Assembly: GCA_947499935.1 (NCBI GenBank)
Contig: CANMQH010000026.1
Coordinates: 1 to 45,592 of the forward strand
Source of the DNA: an uncultured Algibacter sp.
Lineage (GTDB): Bacteria > Bacteroidota > Bacteroidia > Flavobacteriales > Flavobacteriaceae
Length of the DNA: 45,592 nt
Direction: 5' to 3'
Every line of letters starts with the position of its first letter. Position 1 is the first letter of the stretch. Made by a program: the position numbers and the translations under genes. This document shows, piece by piece, positions 25,748 through 35,317 of the stretch. The notes under the pieces are model-generated. The model had not been told where the DNA came from, did not search any database, and saw nothing but the letters and a program-made list of their open reading frames with translations.

Positions 25748-26854
25748 TTGCAAGCTAATCGTTTATATTTTATTGATGCCGTTAGGGCTTTTGCTATCTT
25801 AATGATGCTTCAAGGGCATTTTATAGACACGCTTATAGACCCTGTATTTAGAAATCCAGATAATGCCATTTATAACCTATGGACTTATTTTAGAGGTATT
25901 ACAGCTCCTACATTTTTTACGATATCGGGTTTGGTGTTTACCTATCTACTTTTAAAATCTCATGCAAAAGGTAACGACCAACCACGAATTAAGAAAGGCC
26001 TTTTTAGAGGCTTGTTACTTTTAGGTATTGGTTACAGTCTTAGAATTAATATATTCGATTGGTTTTGTGGCTATTTTGATACTTATTTCTTGGTGATCGA
26101 TGTTTTACAATGCATTGGTTTATCTTTAATTATTTTGGTATGTCTCCATATTTTATTTAAACATTTTAATTACCTATTTTCTTTTATTCTATTTGGAGTG
26201 GGCTGTTTATGTTTTATCTCTGAGCCCTTATATAGAAATTTAGAAATTAGTAATTTACCATTAATGGTTGCTAATTATATGACTAAAATAAATGGGTCGG
26301 TTTTTACCATTCTGCCCTGGTTTGGATATTCTGCATTTGGAGCCTTTATATCTACAATATTCTTTAGACATGTACATAAAAAAAGATTCAAACCGCTCAT
26401 TATTATAACATTTATTATTGCTGGATACTTTTTTATATACCATTCATCTTGGTTTCTTACATGGTTATTTTATGCCACAGATATAGAGTTACTCAAATTA
26501 AGTGCAGACTATAATTATTTATTTACACGATTTGGTAACGTACTAATAGTATTCGCTATATTTTATGCCTTTGAGCGGTTTTTAAAACAACTCATTATCC
26601 TTAAAATTGGCGAAAAAACTCTATCTATATATGTTATTCATTTTGTAATTCTATACGGAAGTTATACAGGCTATGGATTAAAACGCTTTTTTGATAAATC
26701 TTTAAACCCTACCGAAGCTATTATAGGCACTATAGTTTTTATGATTATAGTATGTTTTGCATCCTTTTATTATGCCAAGACCAATACGTATATTTATAAT
26801 TTGTTGAGAAAAATGATAGATACAATTAAAACTAAAAAACAAGACTTACAATAA
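25748..26854 (+). CDS. Multi-pass membrane acyltransferase-like protein (DUF1624/HGSNAT or acyltransferase-3 type)
   Basis: 368 residues from a TTG start; a stop codon lies two codons upstream and no ATG is available. N-terminal RLYFIDAVRAFAILMMLQGHFIDT has the DxxRxxAxxxMxxxH pattern shared by heparan-alpha-glucosaminide N-acetyltransferase-like (DUF1624) and acyltransferase-3 proteins. About ten hydrophobic helices follow, with a late GEKTLSIYVIHFVIL motif typical of the penultimate helix. It probably acylates a cell-envelope glycan or lipid. Divergent from the AGCS gene; 26855-27084 downstream is AT-rich and holds only the next promoter. Confidence 0.8.
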   Translation: MQANRLYFIDAVRAFAILMMLQGHFIDTLIDPVFRNPDNAIYNLWTYFRGITAPTFFTISGLVFTYLLLKSHAKGNDQPRIKKGLFRGLLLLGIGYSLRINIFDWFCGYFDTYFLVIDVLQCIGLSLIILVCLHILFKHFNYLFSFILFGVGCLCFISEPLYRNLEISNLPLMVANYMTKINGSVFTILPWFGYSAFGAFISTIFFRHVHKKRFKPLIIITFIIAGYFFIYHSSWFLTWLFYATDIELLKLSADYNYLFTRFGNVLIVFAIFYAFERFLKQLIILKIGEKTLSIYVIHFVILYGSYTGYGLKRFFDKSLNPTEAIIGTIVFMIIVCFASFYYAKTNTYIYNLLRKMIDTIKTKKQDLQ

Positions 26855-26998
26855 ACAACTTCTCATTAAAATATTATAACAATAAGTAGAAAAATAGATT
26901 ATTTTTTATAAGTATAAATGATGCTTATATATTTTTTAAAAAGTTGTTTTCACCTCTTAATTAACAAAAAATTACTGTCTACAATTAACACACTTCTA

Positions 26999-27029
26999 TT
27001 TGTTTTCGTTTGCAATAGCATTAAATTTG
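26999..27029 (+). promoter_or_regulatory. Consensus Bacteroidota promoter of the repeat-protein gene
   Basis: TTTG (26999-27002), a 19-base spacer and TAAATTTG (27022-27029) match the TTTG-N19-TAnnTTTG consensus exactly. It is 56 bases before the TTG start at 27085. Confidence 0.8.
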
Positions 27030-27084
27030 CTATTATAAATTATCTTATAGATTTTTTAATCTTTAGGCATTAACTTTTTCAAAA

Positions 27085-30057
27085 TTGGCTAAGAACATAA
27101 TTCTTTTATTTTTTTTATTTACAATACATCAAACAGTTTATTCTCAAGAAAAAGATACGCTTTGCTACACTATAAATTGGTCTAAAACTACCAAAGCGTT
27201 TGCAACGTATTTTAGACCGTTACCACTAATAAAAAAAGACAGTTTATTTTTAATTAAAGACTATTTTATTGATGGACAATTACAAATGCAAGGGCTTTCG
27301 TCTAGCAATACAAAAGATATTTTTGAAGGCTTAGTAACTTGGTACTACAAAAATGGAAACAAAAAAACAGAAAGACATTATAAAAAAGGAAAACAAGATG
27401 GCCGTATAAAAGGTTTTTTTGAAGATGGTACATTAAAATCTGACGGCCAAGTAAAAAATAATGTTTTCACTAGCGGTACTTTTATTTATACTTGTAATTG
27501 TCCTTTTAAGGTTACCAAATATAAAAACCAAAGTATTACTGAGCGTTTATCTTACTACAAAGATACCAAAACTGTAGCCGAAAGGCAACTTATAGAATAC
27601 TTTGATCAAGTTAAAAAATCTATTTATTACGATAGAAAAGGAAACGAAATTGCATCGGTAAATTATAAAAATAGAAGTGGTAATTATTTAGAAGTAGAAT
27701 CAGGAACAAAAATTCACTTTAGCTATACCAATGATTTTTTTGTTAAGGCTATTATTGCAAGAACAATAATTTCCTCTGAAAAAAACACAAAAAAAGAAAT
27801 TACATTAAATTCCAAAAACGAGCAAATAGCTGAAGGCATTCTCGAAGATGGCTACCCGCATGAAGGCAAATTTTTAAAGAAAGGCGCTATTATTTCTTAT
27901 AAAAATGGAGAAAAGCACGGCAAAATAACATGTTGTTTAGATAATGTAAATATTTCTATTGAAGGCGAATATAAAAATAGGTTAGAACATAATGGCGCAT
28001 TTTTTAATGTAAACAAAAAAACAATAACATCGTACCAAAACGGTTTACTACATGGCGAGAAAAAAGTATATGATAACAACTATAACATTGTAGGTTTAGA
28101 AAATTATAATCGTGGTGTTTTTAATGGTAAACGTATAACCCAAAATAGGTTTAATAAAAAATTACACACCTCTTTTTACAATAATGATTCTGTAGAAAAT
28201 GGCGAACTCTTTGAAGGTGGCGATTTAACTATTTACAAAAACGGAAAGCTTATTGAAAGAACCACGTACGATTACAAAACTAAAGCACCAAAAGAGATTA
28301 CACGTTATAATGAACTCGAAAATATTACAAAAAAGACTTTCTTTAAAGATGGTAAAACGTATACTTTATTATATAAAAACGGATCTCCTTTTGAAGGTGT
28401 ACAGGTTCAGCCTTTTGCTATAAACACTTATAAAAACGGCGTATATGAAGGTCCGTTTATTATTTATGATAGTAAACAAACCATAATTGGTAATCACAAA
28501 AATTTTGAGCACGATGGTAATATTTTATTTATCGATACTAAAACTCAAGATACTGTACAATGTTTTTATAAAGCTGGTAAGCCCATAACGGGAATTGACG
28601 GTTTTAGAGGACGAATAGGTTATAAAAACGGAAAGAAACACGGGCATTCAGCAGTCACTGTAAACAATAATAGTTATGTTTTCGATTCTATTTCAACGCG
28701 CTATAACAATGGTGTAAAAATTGATACCGTGGCTTATTTCAAAAAGAAAAAACTGGTGGCTTACGGCGTATATAAAAATAGAAAACCATTTGATGGTCAG
28801 TTTCACGATAGGTTAAAACTTCAGAATTTCAAAATATATAAAAACGGTATTCTTACAAAAAAAGAAATCAATGAAACTTATAAAAAATACAAACATCAAT
28901 TCTTTTACACTAATGGACAATTAGAAAAAGAAAAAGTATATCATGTAGATTATGAAATCGATTCATTAAAATATGAACTTCAGTATAAAAATAACAAACC
29001 ATATTCTGGTCGGGCTTTTGTTAAAGATTCTTTGTCCGATATTTATGTCGTTACAGATTACTCAAAAGGAAAGAAGAATGGCTCTGAAACCTATTACAAA
29101 AAAACTTTTGAAAATTTTTTTAAAAAACTCATCTATAAAGGCGATAAATTAAACGGAAAAGCAATATTTAAATATAACTTAAAAACAGAAGATTCTATTA
29201 AAGGTGCTTACAAAAACAATAAACCCATTAATGGTCGTTTTATCAATGAGTACAAAACTTATCTTGAATTAGACACTTATAAAAAAGGTGTTATTAGTAG
29301 TAAAGCATACTACAAGAATGATGCATATTACAATCGCCATGATTTTATTGATTCGCTAGTTTATAAAAATAATACACCCTACAGCGGCTTGTTATTAAAT
29401 CAACTTGAAAAAAGGATATTAATTGCCAAAAATTATAAAAACGGTACTCATACCAAAACAGATATAAGCCCATCTTTATCACCTTACAGAAGTTATAAAA
29501 GTGTTTTACATACACCCTTAAAAGATTCTCTTATAAGTAAAAATCGCTTTAAATATGCTATAAACTATAAGGATTCTAAAAAGAAATCTGGAACGGTAAC
29601 TTATTATTTTAATGATGAAACTTGTGGTCGTTTACAATTTGAAAATGATAAAATTACCACCGTAAGTATCAAAAATTATGATGAATTAAAAAAAGAAGAT
29701 TATAATTTTAAACTTTATTTTGATGACAAAAACACGTTAATAAACGAAATTGTAGTCGATAATTTTAAAGCGAGACGCGAAGTACCTATTAATATAATTG
29801 GTGAAAAATACATGGCTTTAGGTAGTTTAGAACGCTTACAATTTCAATATCCTAAAGCATTATTCACTTTTATTTTGGACGAAAAAGTAATTGGTACTTT
29901 AGAAACGCGTAATAACAAACCTTTTGAAGGTATTATGTTTAAACCAAACTCTTATGATGATACTTATAGTTTTAGAACATATAAAAACGGCAAAAGTATT
30001 CATGTTTTCAATACTTTAACTAAGGCAGAACTTTTACAGAAATTGAATATTAAATAA
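27085..30057 (+). CDS. Large exported MORN/YwqK-like repeat protein
   Basis: 990 residues. TTG start; the frame is closed by TAG 21 bases upstream and a consensus promoter precedes it. Signal peptide 1-20 (ends TVYSQ). The body is a long array of degenerate units built on YKNG..GK and YKNNKPF-G motifs (WYYKNGNKKTERHYKKGKQDG, IYKNGKL, YKNGSPFEG, YKNRKPFDG, YKNNKPYSG, YKNNKPING, YKNNTPYSG, then TRNNKPFEG near the end). Such MORN-2-like repeats occur in proteins labelled YwqK family, some as antitoxins, many of unknown role. The later half follows a longer unit of about 40-80 residues. Likely an elongated beta structure at the envelope. Confidence 0.82.
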   Translation: MAKNIILLFFLFTIHQTVYSQEKDTLCYTINWSKTTKAFATYFRPLPLIKKDSLFLIKDYFIDGQLQMQGLSSSNTKDIFEGLVTWYYKNGNKKTERHYKKGKQDGRIKGFFEDGTLKSDGQVKNNVFTSGTFIYTCNCPFKVTKYKNQSITERLSYYKDTKTVAERQLIEYFDQVKKSIYYDRKGNEIASVNYKNRSGNYLEVESGTKIHFSYTNDFFVKAIIARTIISSEKNTKKEITLNSKNEQIAEGILEDGYPHEGKFLKKGAIISYKNGEKHGKITCCLDNVNISIEGEYKNRLEHNGAFFNVNKKTITSYQNGLLHGEKKVYDNNYNIVGLENYNRGVFNGKRITQNRFNKKLHTSFYNNDSVENGELFEGGDLTIYKNGKLIERTTYDYKTKAPKEITRYNELENITKKTFFKDGKTYTLLYKNGSPFEGVQVQPFAINTYKNGVYEGPFIIYDSKQTIIGNHKNFEHDGNILFIDTKTQDTVQCFYKAGKPITGIDGFRGRIGYKNGKKHGHSAVTVNNNSYVFDSISTRYNNGVKIDTVAYFKKKKLVAYGVYKNRKPFDGQFHDRLKLQNFKIYKNGILTKKEINETYKKYKHQFFYTNGQLEKEKVYHVDYEIDSLKYELQYKNNKPYSGRAFVKDSLSDIYVVTDYSKGKKNGSETYYKKTFENFFKKLIYKGDKLNGKAIFKYNLKTEDSIKGAYKNNKPINGRFINEYKTYLELDTYKKGVISSKAYYKNDAYYNRHDFIDSLVYKNNTPYSGLLLNQLEKRILIAKNYKNGTHTKTDISPSLSPYRSYKSVLHTPLKDSLISKNRFKYAINYKDSKKKSGTVTYYFNDETCGRLQFENDKITTVSIKNYDELKKEDYNFKLYFDDKNTLINEIVVDNFKARREVPINIIGEKYMALGSLERLQFQYPKALFTFILDEKVIGTLETRNNKPFEGIMFKPNSYDDTYSFRTYKNGKSIHVFNTLTKAELLQKLNIK

Positions 30058-30103
30058 GACTTAATACATAGTTTTTTAAATTAAAGAATAACTAATTGCT
30101 TTT

Positions 30104-30505
30104 ATGAAAAAAGATAAAAAACCCGATAATGTTGTTTTTAATCCGGAAACTCAAAAATATGATGCTGCCATTAAACCATACGGAACTTCTGTTGGCGCGC
30201 CTAAAATATCCAGTACAGATAATGTGTCTTGGAAAAATAGAAGTATTACTAAAATAAATCACAAGGTCGAAGCAAAATATTTAGAGCTACAAGCTGAATA
30301 TAAAAAAATGATGGAAGAGTTTCAATACAATAAACTCATTTTTGATGCAAAATTCACCTTTGAGCCTATAGTTGGAGAAACGTATCATTTATACAAAAGA
30401 GACAACGGAGAAACCTTTCTTTCCATAATAGCTCCAGAGCAATGTAACTTTAATACTTTAGGTAGTTTTTATTTAAATGTAGACCAAACCTGGGAGAAAG
30501 TATAG
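30104..30505 (+). CDS. DUF2452 protein
   Basis: 133 residues, no signal peptide. Typical features: KKPDNVVFNPETQKYDAAIKPYGT at the N-terminus, SWKNRSITKINHKVEAKYLELQAEY helix, and FEPIVGETYHLYKRDNGETFLSIIAPEQ near the end. Length and order match DUF2452, a conserved family of unknown function. It starts 46 bases after the repeat-protein gene and converges on purC. Confidence 0.88.
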   Translation: MKKDKKPDNVVFNPETQKYDAAIKPYGTSVGAPKISSTDNVSWKNRSITKINHKVEAKYLELQAEYKKMMEEFQYNKLIFDAKFTFEPIVGETYHLYKRDNGETFLSIIAPEQCNFNTLGSFYLNVDQTWEKV

Positions 30506-30580
30506 TTCTTAATTAGAAATTTCATAAATACAATGATTCTTTTTATGTAATTTATCCTGTTGTCGAAATGACGATTGAAA

Positions 30581-31531
30581 TTATTTATTTTTCAAATAAT
30601 CCAAAACATGAGTTTCAATACGGGCTTGAATATTACTAACATCTGCTTTTACAAAAGTTTCTCCTGTTATGTTTTCGTATAATTCAATATAACGATCGCT
30701 AACGGTTTGTATATAGTCATCACTCATAAAAGGTACCGTTTGTCCTTCTAAACCTTGGAAGTTGTTTGCTATTAACCATTGGCGTACAAACTCCTTAGAC
30801 AATTGTTTTTGTGCTTCGCCTTTGTCTTGACGTTCTTGATAACCTTCGGCATAAAAATAACGCGATGAATCTGGTGTATGGATTTCGTCTATTAATACAA
30901 TTTGTCCTTCTTTAGTTTTACCAAATTCGTATTTGGTATCTACCAAAATTAAACCTCTTGATGCAGCTATTTCAGAACCACGTTGAAATAATTTACGTGT
31001 ATAATCTTCTAAAACCACATAATCTTCTTCTGAAACGATACCACGTTTTATTATATCTTCGTGAGAGATGTCTTCATCATGGTCACCCATTTCTGCTTTA
31101 GTAGCTGGTGTAATAATGGGTTCAGGAAATTTATCGTTTTCTTTCATGCCTTCTGGCATAGAAACACCACAAAGCAAGCGTTTTCCTAACTTATATTCTC
31201 TTGCAGCATGGCCAGACATATAACCACGAATTACCATTTCTACTTTAAAAGGCTCACATAAATGCCCTACGGCAACATTAGGGTCTGGTGTGGCTGTTAA
31301 CCAATTAGGCACTAAATCTTCGGTAGCAGCCATCATTTTGGTGGCAATTTGATTGAGTATTTGCCCTTTGTACGGAATACCTTTTGGCATAACAACATCA
31401 AATGCAGACAGTCTATCTGTAGCAATCATAACCAATTCTTGATCATTAATGTTATATACTTCTCTTACTTTTCCTTTGTAAACACTTTTTTGGTTTGGAA
31501 AATTGAAATTGGTGTCTATAATTGTATTCAT
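30581..31531 (-). CDS. purC: Phosphoribosylaminoimidazole-succinocarboxamide synthase (SAICAR synthase)
   Basis: 316 residues from the ATG at 31531. The open frame extends 14 codons further, but the promoter lies inside that extension, so 31531 is the likely start. Motifs: [61 protein letters not shown] and [14 protein letters not shown]. It joins aspartate to CAIR with ATP in purine synthesis. Promoter at 31554-31585. Monocistronic between convergent DUF2452 and the phoH gene. Confidence 0.96.
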   Translation of the reverse strand: MNTIIDTNFNFPNQKSVYKGKVREVYNINDQELVMIATDRLSAFDVVMPKGIPYKGQILNQIATKMMAATEDLVPNWLTATPDPNVAVGHLCEPFKVEMVIRGYMSGHAAREYKLGKRLLCGVSMPEGMKENDKFPEPIITPATKAEMGDHDEDISHEDIIKRGIVSEEDYVVLEDYTRKLFQRGSEIAASRGLILVDTKYEFGKTKEGQIVLIDEIHTPDSSRYFYAEGYQERQDKGEAQKQLSKEFVRQWLIANNFQGLEGQTVPFMSDDYIQTVSDRYIELYENITGETFVKADVSNIQARIETHVLDYLKNK

Positions 31532-31553
31532 TGCTTGTTGCCCGTTGTTTTTG

Positions 31554-31585
31554 CAAATGTAATTTGTTTGCAAATGACAAACAAA
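31554..31585 (-). promoter_or_regulatory. Consensus promoter of purC
   Basis: On the minus strand TTTG (31582-31585), 20-base spacer, TACATTTG (31554-31561), 22 bases before the ATG at 31531. This fixes the start codon choice. Confidence 0.75.
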
Positions 31586-31656
31586 TGAAAATAAAAAAGG
31601 AAAAATAAATTTATGTTAAGGCTTTAATTAATCCTAATAATTAGGTTATATAAATA

Positions 31657-32610
31657 TTATTCTCTGTTTTCAATACTCTTATAAGCTTCTATAACCTTTT
31701 TAACCAATTTATGACGAATCACATCCTTATCATCTAAAAATATCATCCCTACGCCTTCTACATCTCTTAGTATCAATAAGGCTTCTTTTAAACCAGAAAT
31801 AGTTCTTCTAGGTAAATCTATTTGCCCTGGATCCCCTGTTAATAAGAATTTAGCATGTTTCCCCATACGGGTTAAAAACATTTTCATTTGAGCGTGTGTA
31901 GTGTTTTGTCCTTCATCTAAAATAACAAAAGCATTGTCTAATGTACGCCCGCGCATAAAGGCTAATGGCGCTATTTGAATGGTACCATTTTCAATATAAT
32001 GTGCTAATTTTTCGGGAGCAATCATGTCGCGTAAAGCATCATATAGGGGTTGCATGTACGGATCTAACTTTTCTTTTAAATCTCCTGGTAAAAAACCAAG
32101 GTTCTCACCGGCTTCTACTGCTGGTCTTGTTAAAATAATGCGCTTAACTTCTTTATTTTTTAATGCCTGTACTGCCAAAGCAACACCAGTGTATGTTTTA
32201 CCTGTACCAGCTGGACCTATAGCAAAAACCATATCGTTTTTACGCATAAGCTCTACCATTTTACGTTGGTTGGCCGTTTGCGCTTTTATAAGTTTTCCTC
32301 CAATACCATGTACAATAACTTCGCCACTTTGTTTGGATGTGGTATAATCATCACTACTTTGGCTAGTTAAAACACGCTCAATAACATTTTCATCTAGCTT
32401 ATTGTATTTAGCAAAATGCTTTAAAAGCATGGTTATCCTTCGGTCAAATTCATCGAGCAACTCTTCATCACCAAAAGCTTTAATTTTATTTCCTCTTGCA
32501 ACAATTTTTAGCTTTGGGAAATATTTTTTTAAAAGTTCAATATTCGTGTTTTGCGCTCCAAAAAACTCTTTTGGAGTGATTTCTTCAAGTTCGATTACAA
32601 TTTCGTTCAA
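31657..32610 (-). CDS. phoH: PhoH-like ATPase
   Basis: 317 residues. An N-terminal KH-like region (about 20-85) precedes the P-loop domain with Walker A GPAGTGKTYT (near 133), RPAVEAGENLGFLPGDLKEK, Walker B FVILDEGQNTTHAQMK, and sensor LLTGDPGQIDLP. Typical of the PhoH/PhoL (YbeZ-like) group linked to RNA metabolism and ribosome maturation with YbeY. Sits in a gene order (purC, phoH, SAM hydroxide adenosyltransferase, gld genes, dnaN) that I recall as conserved in Flavobacteriaceae. Confidence 0.95.
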   Translation of the reverse strand: MNEIVIELEEITPKEFFGAQNTNIELLKKYFPKLKIVARGNKIKAFGDEELLDEFDRRITMLLKHFAKYNKLDENVIERVLTSQSSDDYTTSKQSGEVIVHGIGGKLIKAQTANQRKMVELMRKNDMVFAIGPAGTGKTYTGVALAVQALKNKEVKRIILTRPAVEAGENLGFLPGDLKEKLDPYMQPLYDALRDMIAPEKLAHYIENGTIQIAPLAFMRGRTLDNAFVILDEGQNTTHAQMKMFLTRMGKHAKFLLTGDPGQIDLPRRTISGLKEALLILRDVEGVGMIFLDDKDVIRHKLVKKVIEAYKSIENRE

Positions 32611-32717
32611 AGGCGTGTATTATTTTTTAATTCATCGAATTTTAATTAACATAATGTCTATGTCGATGAAATGATTTTATTAGTTTTGTTTTATCTCTGT
32701 TAAAACTCAAAAATACA

Positions 32718-32725
32718 TAAATTTG
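32718..32725 (+). promoter_or_regulatory. -7 box upstream of the SAM hydroxide adenosyltransferase gene
   Basis: TAAATTTG, 38 bases before the ATG at 32764. No perfect -33 box at 19-21 bases. Confidence 0.45.
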
Positions 32726-32763
32726 GGTGATCTAACATTAAAAACATATCAACAATTTTGCCC

Positions 32764-33660
32764 ATGGCAATTATAACTTTAACAACAGATTTTGGTGAGA
32801 AAGACCACTTTGCTGGTGCAACCAAGGGCGCTATTTATAGCGAACTCCCTGATGTAAATATTGTTGATATCTCCCATACTATTTCGCCGTTTAATATCCC
32901 TGAGGCCGCTTATATTATACAGAATGCTTATAGTAGTTTTCCAGAAGGCACCATACATATTATTGGAATTGACTCTGAAATAAACCCAGATAACAAGCAC
33001 ATTGCTATTAAATTAGATGGGCATTATTTTATATGTGCCAATAATGGTATTATGAGCATGATTTGCTCTGAAATTGCTCCAGAAAAAATTGTAGAAATTA
33101 ATATTCACGATAAAATACAAACCAGTTTCCCTGTTTTAGATGTTTTTGTTAAAGTGGCTTGCCATATAGCAAGAGGAGGCACATTAGAGGTTATTGGTAA
33201 ACCCATACCAGAAATTAAACCTATTAAAAATATAGTCCCTTACATAAACGATGATAAAACTCAAATTGTAGGTAGCGTTATTTATATTGATAACTATGGC
33301 AATGTTATTACCAATATAAAACGTAACTTTTTTGAAACCATACAGAAAGGACGAGATTTTGAAGTTTCTGCTAGACACTACACATTTAAAAAAATATATC
33401 AAAAATATAGCGATATTGTTAACTTTGAAATTCCTGAAAATAAACGAAACGACGAAGGCCGAAAATTGGTGGTTTTTAATTCTGGTGATTTTTTAGAAAT
33501 TGCAGTATATAAAAGTAACAGCGCAACCGTAGGTAGTGCCTCTACCCTTCTGGGGCTAGGTGTCATGGATGCCGTAAGTATTAGTTTTATTACACCAAAA
33601 GCAACCCCAAAAGGCATGGAGTTACCTGAGGTATTTACAAAAGCGAGTGACATTAATTAA
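32764..33660 (+). CDS. S-adenosyl-L-methionine hydroxide adenosyltransferase (DUF62 family)
   Basis: 298 residues from ATG at 32764; a TTG two codons earlier is possible but less likely. N-terminal MAIITLTTDFGEKDHFAGATKGA, then VDISHTISPFNIPEAAYII and a VACHIARGG motif are characteristic of the chlorinase/fluorinase/SAM-hydroxide family. The likely reaction is SAM plus hydroxide to adenosine and methionine. No halogenase-type loop insertion is obvious, so hydroxide rather than halide is the expected nucleophile. The ABM protein follows 11 bases downstream. Confidence 0.92.
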   Translation: MAIITLTTDFGEKDHFAGATKGAIYSELPDVNIVDISHTISPFNIPEAAYIIQNAYSSFPEGTIHIIGIDSEINPDNKHIAIKLDGHYFICANNGIMSMICSEIAPEKIVEINIHDKIQTSFPVLDVFVKVACHIARGGTLEVIGKPIPEIKPIKNIVPYINDDKTQIVGSVIYIDNYGNVITNIKRNFFETIQKGRDFEVSARHYTFKKIYQKYSDIVNFEIPENKRNDEGRKLVVFNSGDFLEIAVYKSNSATVGSASTLLGLGVMDAVSISFITPKATPKGMELPEVFTKASDIN

Positions 33661-33671
33661 AAAGAAACCAT

Positions 33672-33968
33672 ATGTTAATTAGAATAGTAAAAATGGGGTT
33701 TTATAAGCAGAATGTTGAAATTTTTCTTTCTGATTTTGAAAAGAATAAAAAAAAGATTAGACATTTTGAAGGCTGTAAATTTTTAGAATTATATAGAGAT
33801 AAAAATACACCTACCATTTTTTTTACTTACAGTTATTGGGAATCTGAAGAAGCTTTGGATAACTACAGGAAATCTGAATTATTTAAAGAAATTTGGACAT
33901 TAAACAAGTCGCTTTTTAGCACCCCTGCAAAAGCTTGGAGTTTAGACAGGATGGAAAAAATAGAATAA
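33672..33968 (+). CDS. Antibiotic biosynthesis monooxygenase (ABM)-domain protein
   Basis: 98 residues with a ferredoxin-like ABM fold: LIRIVKMGFYKQNVEIF, FEGCKFLELYRDKNTPTIFFTYSYWESEEALDNYRKSELFKEIW. Family members act as heme-degrading or quinol-type monooxygenases or are uncharacterised. It is 11 bases downstream of the SAM hydroxide adenosyltransferase gene and probably cotranscribed. Confidence 0.88.
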   Translation: MLIRIVKMGFYKQNVEIFLSDFEKNKKKIRHFEGCKFLELYRDKNTPTIFFTYSYWESEEALDNYRKSELFKEIWTLNKSLFSTPAKAWSLDRMEKIE

Positions 33969-34020
33969 CCTTTTTTAATGATTTATTTAGTCTCTACTAC
34001 AGATAAACACTATAAATTTA

Positions 34021-34028
34021 TACATTTG
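34021..34028 (+). promoter_or_regulatory. Possible -7 box upstream of gldF
   Basis: TACATTTG fits TAnnTTTG. It lies 88 bases before the gldF start and no -33 match is seen. Confidence 0.35.
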
Positions 34029-34115
34029 TTCTAAGTATTAGAAAAACAATTATTACCAATACACAGATTACCAAATGGTTATAACCTTGCGACACCCTGA
34101 AAATCAAACAACTAA

Positions 34116-34829
34116 ATGTTAGCCATACTTAAAAAAGAAATTAATACATTTTTTGCTTCACCAATTGGGTATTTAGTAGTCGCTGTCTTTTTACTTTTAA
34201 ATGGTTTATTTCTTTGGCTTTTTAAAGGTGAATTTAATATCCTAGATTATGGTTTTGCAGATTTATCATCTTTCTTTTTATTAGCCCCATGGATTTTGTT
34301 ATTTTTAATCCCTGCAGTGACTATGCGTAGCTTTTCTGACGAAAAAAAACAAGGTACTTTAGAGTTGTTACTCACAAAACCTATTTCGCATTTTAATATT
34401 GTATTAGGTAAATACTTTGGAGCACTTGTACTCATTTTAATAGCACTTATACCCTCTTTAATCTATGTGTATACTGTGTATCAATTAGGTAACCCTATTG
34501 GAAATTTAGACATGGGTAGTACAATAGGCTCTTATTTTGGTTTACTCTTTTTAGTAGCCTCATACACTGCCATTGGTATTTTTTCATCTACAATCTCTGA
34601 AAACCAAATCGTTGCTTTTATTGCTGCTGTTTTTATATGCTTCGTATTTTACATAGGTATAGAACGTATAGCAGACTTTGTATCTAGTAACTTTATAGAA
34701 TCTTTAGGCATGAATTCTCATTATAAAAGTATGAGTAGAGGTGTATTAGATACGCGAGATATTATTTATTTTTTAAGCATTACTATGTTCTTTTTACTAT
34801 TAACCAAACTCAATATAAACAAAGCTTAA
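34116..34829 (+). CDS. gldF: Gliding motility ABC transporter permease GldF
   Basis: 237 residues with six predicted transmembrane helices of the ABC-2 permease type. Starts MLAILKKEINTFFASPIGYLV, with FSDEKKQGTLELLLTKPISHFNIVLGKY in the cytoplasmic loop, both characteristic of GldF. With GldG and the ATPase GldA (not in this window) it forms an ABC complex needed for gliding in Flavobacterium johnsoniae; some species lack it yet glide. The next gene starts two bases after the stop, so they are one operon. Confidence 0.95.
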   Translation: MLAILKKEINTFFASPIGYLVVAVFLLLNGLFLWLFKGEFNILDYGFADLSSFFLLAPWILLFLIPAVTMRSFSDEKKQGTLELLLTKPISHFNIVLGKYFGALVLILIALIPSLIYVYTVYQLGNPIGNLDMGSTIGSYFGLLFLVASYTAIGIFSSTISENQIVAFIAAVFICFVFYIGIERIADFVSSNFIESLGMNSHYKSMSRGVLDTRDIIYFLSITMFFLLLTKLNINKA

Positions 34830-34831
34830 GT

Positions 34832-35317
34832 ATGATTTTAGACCCTTTTTTAATCATTTTAATGATTTTGGTTTTTATTATTACATGGCTATTTGTACAA
34901 ACCATAGATAAACGTAAATGGCTAACCTTACTTATAAGTTTAATAATAACACCCATAGTATATTTCTATCTATTTTACCCTATGCTAAATATTTTTAGTA
35001 GTTATCATCATAAAAAATATTTTGATACTGAGGCTTGGAAAGATAAACCAAACTTACGTTACGAAATGGTTGATAATATAATAACGGATAATATCCTTAT
35101 AGGAAAAAGTCGTGATGATATAAAAACACTTTTGGGCCAAAGCAAATGGCATAGTTGGGATTCTGTAGCTCAAGTAAATTCTAATAATAAATGGAATTAT
35201 AATTTAGGATTTAAACCTGGAGCATTTAATAATACACAGGAGTGCCTAGAACTTAAATTTGTTAACGATACTGTTAAGTCAATAAAAACATATCAATTAG
35301 AAAAAACCTTTGAGTAA
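34832..35317 (+). CDS. Unknown membrane protein inserted between gldF and gldG
   Basis: 161 residues. Two hydrophobic helices near the N-terminus (about 5-22 and 30-50), then a soluble domain. Its last 75 residues (IGKSRDDIKTLLG, NYNLGF, CLELKFVNDTVKSIKTYQ) look like a small BamE/SmpA-type alpha-beta domain: helix, then strands. The similarity is pattern-level only. It starts two bases after gldF and overlaps gldG by 8 bases, so it is translated within the gld operon. gldF and gldG are usually adjacent, so this is an insertion or a lineage-specific accessory subunit. Confidence 0.75.
   Translation: MILDPFLIILMILVFIITWLFVQTIDKRKWLTLLISLIITPIVYFYLFYPMLNIFSSYHHKKYFDTEAWKDKPNLRYEMVDNIITDNILIGKSRDDIKTLLGQSKWHSWDSVAQVNSNNKWNYNLGFKPGAFNNTQECLELKFVNDTVKSIKTYQLEKTFE

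Noticed and set aside
31532-31573. Longer purC start at 31573
   Set aside because: The consensus -33/-7 promoter (31554-31585) lies within the extension, so it would not be transcribed; ATG at 31531 also fits the family N-terminus.
32758-32763. TTG start for the SAM hydroxide adenosyltransferase
   Set aside because: ATG two codons later gives the usual MAIITLTTDFG start.
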